6,714 nucleotides of DNA, taken from assembly GCA_028703745.1 (NCBI GenBank), contig JAQVME010000074.1:1-6714 (forward strand). The letters run 5' to 3'. Within the stretch, counting starts at the first letter, position 1. The number at the start of each line of letters is the position of its first letter. Shown here piece after piece: positions 1 through 5,420 of this stretch. This stretch comes from Clostridia bacterium (GTDB lineage: Bacteria; Bacillota; Clostridia; Christensenellales; DTU072). The position numbers and the translations under genes were made by a program. The notes beneath the pieces are model-generated. The model did not search any database and was not told the origin of the DNA. It saw only the letters and a list, made by a program, of their open reading frames with translations.

Positions 1-6
1 CGTTCC

Positions 7-3000
7 CTAAACAGCATTTACGGGGTTTAGAGTTTCCTTACTGAGTTCGCCAACAATCGTACCGCTGTGGTTATAAATCCATTTTGCATATAGGGTAATA
101 TTTCCGGAAGGCAGATACGGCAACGAAATCAAACTCTCATATGCGCCCGGCTCTTCGGGGGAATAGCCGTCATTATAAACCTCGTACCAGCCGATGAAGG
201 TATAATCCTGAAGCGTGGGTACCGGCTCAACGAACAAGGCGTTTGTGAGTATTGAGGTGTCCTCAAGATATGCGCCGCTATACAAAAGGTCAAACATAAT
301 TTGGTATTTAATTATGACCGACTCATTTTTATCATTGATAAAATTTGCCCACGATTCGTTCTCGCGGTAGTTGTTGAAAATAGTCTCGGTCTCGACATAA
401 ATAATGCCCGGAATGGCGTTGTCCTCGTCAAGTAAGGGAGGATTTATGCCCAGCATGGTGATTGTGGATGTGGGTGACATATTGTCAAAAGCCCTTGCCA
501 GAATCCTTGTAACGTTGGCGCCGACCGCAATGTTCCTAAGTCTGGTGTTGCCGTTGAAGGCGTCAATTCCGATTGTCGTGACATTGCCTGGAATAATGGC
601 TTGATAACCGTCTCCCTTGTAGCCCAGAAGGATATTGTTAACGATAATAAAATCGTCGGCGTAGTTTGTAAGCCATTTTGAATTTTTGAAGGCATCCTTG
701 CCGATATGTGTGATGGTTTCGGGGAAATTGATGTTTTCAAGCCTAGGACAGTTCATAAAAGCTTCCTCGCCAATAGCAAATAACCGGCTTCCTGTTTCAA
801 ATACTACGCTGATAAGCGTTTGGTTGCCGGCAAAGGCGCCCTTGCTGATAGCCGCGACCTCTTTTGAGATAACCACTACAGAATCGCTGCCCGTATATTT
901 GAGCAGCACGCTGCCTACCGTCATAAGCACATCGTTGTTGCTATCTACATAAGGCACAGCATAGAACGCGTCGTCGCCTATTTCCATAAGGCTGGACGGC
1001 AAAATTATGTTAACAAGCGAGGTACAGTTGTAGAAAGCTCTGACATCTATTTTTGTCAGATAATTATTGGAGGCGGGAATATTCACCGACATCAAGTTCG
1101 TACAATTCAAAAACGCATTTTCGTCGATGCGTGCAATATAGGAGCTCCCGCCGTAAACAAAGGTCTTGAGATTGCGGCAGTTTGCGAAGGTGCTTTCAAG
1201 TATGGCGGGCAGTTGATTCCTGTCGGCGAACTTGGCATATACTATTCCCGATTCCTCATATGCGCCTTTTCCGAGCAGATTGAGGCTGGCGGGGAATTCG
1301 ACCGAGGACAGTGTTGTGCAGTATGCAAAGGCCTTCTCGTCTATACTCTGAATGCTGCTGTTCCTTCCGAAATTGAAGTCGTACATCATAAGACAGCCAT
1401 AAAAAGCTCTGGGCATAATATAGCGAATAGAGGCGCCGTCAGGGAATTGTACTTTCTGCAGACTTATGCACCCCTCGAACGCGCTCTCGCCTATCGTAGC
1501 TACGGTGCTAGGCATATAGACGTTCTCCAGATAAATGTTGTTCAAAAAAGCCTGTTTTTCAATTATGTTTATGGTGTTCGGAATATGCAGAGTACTCTGT
1601 CTGCCTTTGTAACGATAAAGAACGTTATTGACGGTGACTATATCGTCGACAAAGTTTGTAAGCCACGCCGTGCCTTCAAATGCGTCCGGAGAAATACTCT
1701 CTACCGTCTGAGGGAAGTTTATTTGTCTGAGTTTTGCGCAGCCTTCAAAAGCCTTCGAGCTTATTTTTTTCAAAGCTGCAGGCAATATAACCTCCGAAAG
1801 GTTGGCGCAGCCCATCATAACCTCGGCAGGCAATTCTTCTATAAGATTTGGGAAAACCACAGTGGTAACCGTGATATTGCCCTTGAAGGCGCCTTCCACC
1901 ACGTACTTAATGTTTTCGGGTATTACTACATATCGGTTGATGCCCTTATATTCTATCAGCACATCATTAACGCAAACAAAATCACCAAGGTATTGCTCGT
2001 ACCAAAGAGTGTCTTCGAGAGCGCCTTTTTCTATCGTACGAATAGTTTTTGGCAAAAGTATTTGGTAAACCTCTGCATTGTTTGCGCTAGTCGCCGCAGA
2101 GAAAGCTCCCGAACTCACGCAAGTAACGGGTTTGCCTTTGTATTCATTTGGCACAACGACGTATTTTTGCATGCCGGTATAACGGAATACGGCATATTCG
2201 TTGCCATCGTTTATGGGCGTATATTCTATGCCCGCGGTGCCCTCATTCTCCGGATACCATCTGCCATAAAAAGTCTTGTTCGCGTCGAGCTCGTACGGAA
2301 AAATGACGGGGTCTAAATCAAGCTGCTCAATTGAACTTTCCGTTTCGAACCAACCGGCAAAGACGAAGCCCGCCCTTTCGGGAGGCTGGTATGGCACCAG
2401 AACGGTGTTCGTGTCGGATGTTTCCGGCACGCCTACTCCGCTGTCAAAGGATACGCTTCTTTCAATCAAATGAAAGATGTCGTACTTGCTCCATTGGGCG
2501 TTGTTTCTGTACGCGTTGAGATAAAAAGAGGAACTGTGGAAAGGCACTAGCACGCTAAAGCTGTATTCCTCGCTTCCCGAATGATACAAAGAGTCGGTAG
2601 TAAAGACCTCACCAAGTTCAGAAAGGTGAGGCGGCATAGCCGCAAGCACGGTAATTCTATAAAGACTGTTGCAATACGCAAAGGCGTATGCTCCGATATA
2701 GTTTACGCTGGCAGGAATAGTAATATTGAAGATGCCGCTGCAACCGTAAAAAGCATAGCTGCCAATGCTCTTCAAACCATCATTAAGCGTGACTTTCGTC
2801 AGATTGCTAAGCTCAATAAAGGCGTTGTCGGCAATAATCTTAATGTTCTTGCCTGTCAAATCGGCATGAGAGCCGGTGCCGTTATATTTTATGAGCGCGT
2901 CGCCTATTACAAGGAATTCTTCAGAAACGCCGTCGTACCAAGGGGTATTCAGGAAAGCCTCCTCTCCGATTGAATCCAGCATTATTTCCGCGCTGCCGAT

Positions 3001-5307
3001 AACCGTTGCCAGCGAAGAGCAGTCCGAAAAAGCGCTCTTGCCGATAGAATAAAGCGAGTCCGGTAGCGTGATGCTCTGCAGTGTCTTTGCGTTCCAGAAG
3101 GCGTATTCGTCTATATGACGCAAGCCCTCGCTCAAAACTACGTTCTGAATTTTTTTGTTGTTATAAAAAATGTATTTGCCTAAACCTATTATATCAAAAC
3201 CGTCTATCTGTGCGGGTATGACGAGCTCGGCTGTTTGGTTTCTGAGTCCGAATAAAGTCAATTTGTCATTGAGGTTCTTCGTATAGAGGTAACCCGTATC
3301 CGAATTGAAATAATATGTCTCGGGAGGATCGTTCTCTATTATTTGGAAGTTTTCAAAAAAGCCGTAAGACGCCTGTGTTCCCTCGGGAATGACAATGAAC
3401 GTCGGACGAAAATCGCCGAACATAATGCTGTCAAGCGATTCGGGCTGTGTCGCGCCGGCGAACTGAACGAACTGTAATTTGGGACTGTTGAAGGCAAAGC
3501 CTTCTATCGTCTTGATTGTGAGAGGCAATGAAACGCCTGTTATGCCGGAATTTATGAACGCTCCGGCTTTTATGGTTTCTACGCCCTCGGGCACGGTGTA
3601 TGTTGCCGAAAGGTTCTGCACGTTGTTGGTAGGATATGCGATAAGCGTCTTCGCCGTCTTGTCAAAAAGTACTCCCTTCAAGCTGCTGAAGTTTTGGCTG
3701 GAGCCGCCCTCCAGAAGGATTTCGCGCAGTTGCGTGCAACCGTAAAATGCGCTGTTTCCTATGCTGTCAAGCCTGGTCGAAGGAAGCGTAACGGTCGTAA
3801 TCTTATTAAGACCCTTGAAAGCCTCGCGTCCAATCTGTTGAAGCACAGCGTTGGCAGGAAAAACTATTCTGCTCAGCGCGCTGTCCTCTTCCATAAGCAA
3901 TGCGCCCTCGCCAATTTTCTGCACGCTGGCAGGTACCAACATTTCGAGGAGTTGCGAACAATTCATAAAAGAGTAATTGCCGATAGACGTCAAATTCTCT
4001 TGGCTGAGAAAATTTATGACCATCAGGTTCTTGGCGTTGGCAAAGGCGTAATTCTCAATGCTCTTGACTCCGACGGGAAGCGTATACTGGTTGTTTGGTT
4101 TGCCGGCGGGATAGGCAAAAATCTTTTGTTTATTGATATCGAAAAGCACGCCGTCGGTTATAGAAAAATAGTTGTTTGTGGAAGTCACCGAAAAGCTCTT
4201 GTTGCGGGCGTTCAAAAATGCCCTGTTCTCTATTCCGACTACGTCAAGGTTGTTGTACTTTTCGGGAATAACAATGATATCGTCGTCGCCGTTATAGCCG
4301 CTGACGGTATAGGTATTGCTGCCGGTATAAGAATATTCAAGATCGGGTGAGCCCATAGTGCGCGAAACGTACTTTGCGTAGAAAGTAATCTCGCTCTGGA
4401 GCAAATACGGGAAAGTAACCATCTCTCCGTCAAAAGTGTTGTTGGTGTACCAACCCAGAAACTCCGAATGGTCGACAAGCGGTGAATCGGTCGGAGAAAT
4501 CATAGTGGATGCCGGATAATTCACTGCCTTGGGCGCTCTGCCGTCGTCGCCGAACACATAATATACATTTATGGTGTTGTCTATGTACTGCGCAGTATAC
4601 GTGATGTCCTCAAAAAGGTCAATAAGCGGTAGATCCCAGCCCGTGGCGGTCTTGCCTGCGATAACGGGGAATGCCGGCGCCACTTCCGCGGCGTTGGTAC
4701 CTTTTCTGATGTCAAGTTCAAGTATGGAAACACCGCTCTGCAATATGAACTTGACGGTGCAAAATGACGATTCAAACGTTGCTGTAAAAGTTTTGTCTTC
4801 ATAAATACTTTCGAGCGCGGTAAAATTGCCGTACTGATCGCGCCAGTCGGCAAAATCATGGTCTGCTTTCGTGGGCGCGGCAGGAGCCGAGATATTTGCG
4901 CCTTCCTCGACATAAATTATGTCGCCTATCTGCGTGCCGTCCTCGTTCCGGAAAATTACCTTGAGTTTTCCGGCTATGTCCTCTCTGAGCTTGAGTGTGA
5001 AGGTCATAGTGCGCTGCATGTGAGTGACCGTTATTGAATGGTCGCCGGGAACGAGCAGCTTGACATGATCCTCGGCCTTTATCATGGTTTTTGTTAAGGG
5101 TATTCTTTCGGTCTCTTCACTTTCGTAAGTGAGAATTATGTATACGTTTGAAACTTTAAAGTCGGCTACGTCGTAAACATCTTGAATGGTATCCTCGTCT
5201 ACCTCTATAGACACAAGCTTACCGTTCCCTGTGGAACAGGCAGCAAGCGTTAACGCAGCGGCGGCAATGAGAACCATTATTAAAATCAAGCGCAAAACCT
5301 TATTCAT
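7..5307 (-). CDS. Giant surface lipoprotein with BspA-type leucine-rich repeats and InlB B-repeats
   Basis: Complete gene of 1766 residues ending in TAG. The start is the ATG at 5307, because an AGGAG lies 9 nt upstream; the in-frame TTG at 5316 directly abuts that AGGAG and is too close. Residues 1-23 form a lipoprotein signal peptide (MNK, hydrophobic core, LAA) before Cys24. Domains in order: Ig-like beta domain ~29-108; InlB B-repeats ~116-179, 183-241 and 246-313; LRR solenoid A 322-658; solenoid B 664-948; B-repeat 950-1018; solenoid C 1026-1667; B-repeat 1668-1743; short tail. I count about 35 BspA-type units (LRR_5 consensus with I-G-x-x-A-F-x-G-C and L-P-x-S-L). The family is known for exported, often adhesive proteins that bind host matrix, other bacteria or polysaccharide; the ligand here cannot be read from sequence. 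There is no LPXTG, SLH, T9SS or C-terminal membrane segment, so a lipid anchor to the outer leaflet is inferred. No frameshift or internal stop is present. Family call is firm; adhesin role is inference. Confidence 0.95.
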   Translation of the reverse strand: MNKVLRLILIMVLIAAAALTLAACSTGNGKLVSIEVDEDTIQDVYDVADFKVSNVYIILTYESEETERIPLTKTMIKAEDHVKLLVPGDHSITVTHMQRTMTFTLKLREDIAGKLKVIFRNEDGTQIGDIIYVEEGANISAPAAPTKADHDFADWRDQYGNFTALESIYEDKTFTATFESSFCTVKFILQSGVSILELDIRKGTNAAEVAPAFPVIAGKTATGWDLPLIDLFEDITYTAQYIDNTINVYYVFGDDGRAPKAVNYPASTMISPTDSPLVDHSEFLGWYTNNTFDGEMVTFPYLLQSEITFYAKYVSRTMGSPDLEYSYTGSNTYTVSGYNGDDDIIVIPEKYNNLDVVGIENRAFLNARNKSFSVTSTNNYFSITDGVLFDINKQKIFAYPAGKPNNQYTLPVGVKSIENYAFANAKNLMVINFLSQENLTSIGNYSFMNCSQLLEMLVPASVQKIGEGALLMEEDSALSRIVFPANAVLQQIGREAFKGLNKITTVTLPSTRLDSIGNSAFYGCTQLREILLEGGSSQNFSSLKGVLFDKTAKTLIAYPTNNVQNLSATYTVPEGVETIKAGAFINSGITGVSLPLTIKTIEGFAFNSPKLQFVQFAGATQPESLDSIMFGDFRPTFIVIPEGTQASYGFFENFQIIENDPPETYYFNSDTGYLYTKNLNDKLTLFGLRNQTAELVIPAQIDGFDIIGLGKYIFYNNKKIQNVVLSEGLRHIDEYAFWNAKTLQSITLPDSLYSIGKSAFSDCSSLATVIGSAEIMLDSIGEEAFLNTPWYDGVSEEFLVIGDALIKYNGTGSHADLTGKNIKIIADNAFIELSNLTKVTLNDGLKSIGSYAFYGCSGIFNITIPASVNYIGAYAFAYCNSLYRITVLAAMPPHLSELGEVFTTDSLYHSGSEEYSFSVLVPFHSSSFYLNAYRNNAQWSKYDIFHLIERSVSFDSGVGVPETSDTNTVLVPYQPPERAGFVFAGWFETESSIEQLDLDPVIFPYELDANKTFYGRWYPENEGTAGIEYTPINDGNEYAVFRYTGMQKYVVVPNEYKGKPVTCVSSGAFSAATSANNAEVYQILLPKTIRTIEKGALEDTLWYEQYLGDFVCVNDVLIEYKGINRYVVIPENIKYVVEGAFKGNITVTTVVFPNLIEELPAEVMMGCANLSEVILPAALKKISSKAFEGCAKLRQINFPQTVESISPDAFEGTAWLTNFVDDIVTVNNVLYRYKGRQSTLHIPNTINIIEKQAFLNNIYLENVYMPSTVATIGESAFEGCISLQKVQFPDGASIRYIMPRAFYGCLMMYDFNFGRNSSIQSIDEKAFAYCTTLSSVEFPASLNLLGKGAYEESGIVYAKFADRNQLPAILESTFANCRNLKTFVYGGSSYIARIDENAFLNCTNLMSVNIPASNNYLTKIDVRAFYNCTSLVNIILPSSLMEIGDDAFYAVPYVDSNNDVLMTVGSVLLKYTGSDSVVVISKEVAAISKGAFAGNQTLISVVFETGSRLFAIGEEAFMNCPRLENINFPETITHIGKDAFKNSKWLTNYADDFIIVNNILLGYKGDGYQAIIPGNVTTIGIDAFNGNTRLRNIAVGANVTRILARAFDNMSPTSTITMLGINPPLLDEDNAIPGIIYVETETIFNNYRENESWANFINDKNESVIIKYQIMFDLLYSGAYLEDTSILTNALFVEPVPTLQDYTFIGWYEVYNDGYSPEEPGAYESLISLPYLPSGNITLYAKWIYNHSGTIVGELSKETLNPVNAV
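79..306 (-). repeat. C-terminal InlB B-repeat (fifth)
   Basis: Encodes residues ~1668-1743. It shows YQIMFDLLYSG, then DYTFIGWYEV and the closing LPYLPSGNITLYAKWIY strand, a good match to the B-repeat consensus. A loop of about 15 residues (DGYSPEEPGAYES) between the GWY core and the last strand is longer than usual. Only 23 residues follow before the stop, and they show no anchor motif. Confidence 0.88.
307..2232 (-). repeat. BspA-type LRR solenoid C, the longest block
   Basis: Encodes residues ~1026-1667, about twice the size of solenoid A. The N-cap (IEYTPI, then VVVPNEY-K-G-K-P-V) matches that of solenoid A. About 20 LRR_5 units follow, many with the exact AFEGC, AFYGC, AFLNC or AFMNC signature. 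Four units carry an aromatic motif followed by V-N-x-V-L-x-x-Y-K-G (from residues 1101, 1214, 1451 and 1544). The C-cap has a G-I-N-P-P turn at 1620-1624, a G-I-I-Y-V strand and a helix with N-N-Y-R-E-N-E-S-W. Confidence 0.88.
2254..2460 (-). repeat. Fourth InlB B-repeat, between solenoids B and C
   Basis: Encodes residues ~950-1018. It shows VSFDSG, then the R-A-G-F-V-F-A-G-W-F core and the closing FPYELDANKTFYGRWY strand, close to the B-repeat consensus. It separates the first two solenoids from the long third one and so divides the protein into two arms. Confidence 0.88.
2464..3318 (-). repeat. BspA-type LRR solenoid B with N- and C-caps
   Basis: Encodes residues ~664-948. The N-cap ends in LVIPAQ-I-D-G-F-D-I-I-G-L-G and aligns with the caps of solenoids A and C. 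About seven LRR units follow (AFWNA, AFSDC, AFLNT, AFIEL, AFYGC, AFAYC among them). The C-cap carries the A-x-M-P-P turn (891-893), a VLVPFHSS strand and a helix with N-A-Y-x-N-x-x-Q-W. This P-P, V-P, Y and W pattern is typical of the end of BspA domains. One unit (from Trp790) carries the long YNG-type insert that also recurs in solenoid C. Confidence 0.84.
3334..4344 (-). repeat. BspA-type LRR solenoid A with N- and C-caps
   Basis: Encodes residues ~322-658. It opens with a cap strand ending in VIP-EKY-N-N-L-D-V-V-G-I-E-N-R-A-F and continues with about eight LRR_5 units with AF or SF motifs (for example SFMNC, AFKGL, AFYGC). It closes with a cap running from FNSPKL to a VIPEGT strand and a Y-G-F-F-E-N-F helix. 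Two units carry a longer insert with the sequence GVLFD followed by AYP (near residues 386 and 545), a variant common in BspA-family proteins. Confidence 0.85.
4369..4962 (-). repeat. Three tandem InlB B-repeats (Flg_new / Listeria-Bacteroides repeat)
   Basis: Encodes residues ~116-313 of the lipoprotein. Three units of about 60-70 residues each show the family pattern: a V-x-F/Y strand, a hydrophobic strand, a glycine turn, a central tryptophan region (ADW at 153-155, GW at 223-224, GWY at 285-287) and a closing T-F/Y-x-A-x-F/Y strand. The third unit is closest to consensus (FLGWYTN, then TFYAKY). These beta-grasp-like units usually act as stalks or spacers and hold the LRR domains away from the cell. 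An Ig-like beta domain (~29-108, 4984-5223) sits between them and the lipid anchor; that assignment is weaker and rests on length and beta pattern. Confidence 0.82.
5236..5307 (-). other. Lipoprotein signal peptide and lipobox
   Basis: Codons 1-24 of the large lipoprotein gene. The segment has a short positive N-region (Lys3, Arg6), a hydrophobic core rich in Leu, Ile and Ala, and a lipobox L21-A22-A23-C24. Signal peptidase II would cleave before Cys24, which Lgt would have diacylated. Ser follows at +2. This is the only membrane anchor visible in the protein. Confidence 0.93.
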
Positions 5308-5316
5308 TTCGTACAA

Positions 5317-5321
5317 CTCCT
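5317..5321 (-). promoter_or_regulatory. Ribosome binding site of the lipoprotein gene
   Basis: AGGAG on the minus strand, 9 nt before the ATG at 5307. This strong Shine-Dalgarno match decides the start: the upstream in-frame TTG at 5316 directly touches it and could not be used efficiently. Confidence 0.88.
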
Positions 5322-5337
5322 ATGAACACAACAAGCC

Positions 5338-5355
5338 ATTATTATATATAATAAT
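5338..5355. repeat. Perfect 18-bp AT palindrome over the -10 and start region
   Basis: The sequence ATTATTATATATAATAAT is its own reverse complement across all 18 bases. It begins inside the predicted -10 and covers the predicted transcription start. It could be an operator for a dimeric repressor or only a product of the AT-rich composition. No T-run follows it on the minus strand, so it is not a standard intrinsic terminator. Confidence 0.5.
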
Positions 5356-5381
5356 ATAACACTAACGAATAAGAAAATCAA
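5353..5381 (-). promoter_or_regulatory. Predicted sigma-A promoter of the lipoprotein gene
   Basis: On the minus strand, TTGATT (5376-5381, 4 of 6 matches to the -35 consensus) is followed by a 17-nt spacer and TATATT (5353-5358, 5 of 6 matches to the -10). A TGT just before the -10 makes an extended -10. The predicted start is near 5346, giving a leader of about 39 nt with the AGGAG near its end. The region is very AT-rich, so chance matches are more likely than usual, but the optimal spacing and the extended -10 favour a real promoter. Confidence 0.65.
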
Positions 5382-5420
5382 TAGTATTTTATAAGCAACA
5401 CACAAATTGCCATTAATTTA

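Larger units (their letters stand above)
5322..5420. other. recG-lipoprotein intergenic region
   Basis: About 100 AT-rich bases between the recG stop and the ribosome binding site of the next gene. Apart from the promoter and palindrome listed separately, I see only a weak hairpin on the minus strand just after the recG stop (GCAA pairing with TTGC around an 8-base loop, roughly 5394-5410) with no strong T-run. No riboswitch, sRNA or convincing terminator is visible, so recG transcripts may read into the lipoprotein gene. Confidence 0.6.

Noticed and set aside
1213..2316. A 367-codon open frame on the plus strand opposite the third LRR solenoid
   Set aside because: It lies antisense to a clearly coding repeat region, and its product shows no domain, no signal and an odd composition. 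Repetitive LRR coding on the other strand explains the lack of stops.
3694..4350. A 218-codon open frame on the plus strand opposite solenoid A
   Set aside because: It is antisense to well-supported LRR units, with no recognisable motif or family resemblance; treated as a shadow frame.
7..5307. An internal array of DNA repeats (satellite or CRISPR-like) in the large gene
   Set aside because: The periodicity is at the protein level (units of about 23 residues) with diverged DNA; there are no identical direct repeats with unique spacers.
5308..5316. TTG at 5316 as the start of the lipoprotein
   Set aside because: The AGGAG ends directly before it, leaving no spacing, while the ATG at 5307 has a 9-nt spacing and gives a standard lipoprotein signal peptide beginning MNK.
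5394..5410. Hairpin after recG as an intrinsic terminator
   Set aside because: Only four firm base pairs with an 8-base loop and no following T-run; too weak to call.
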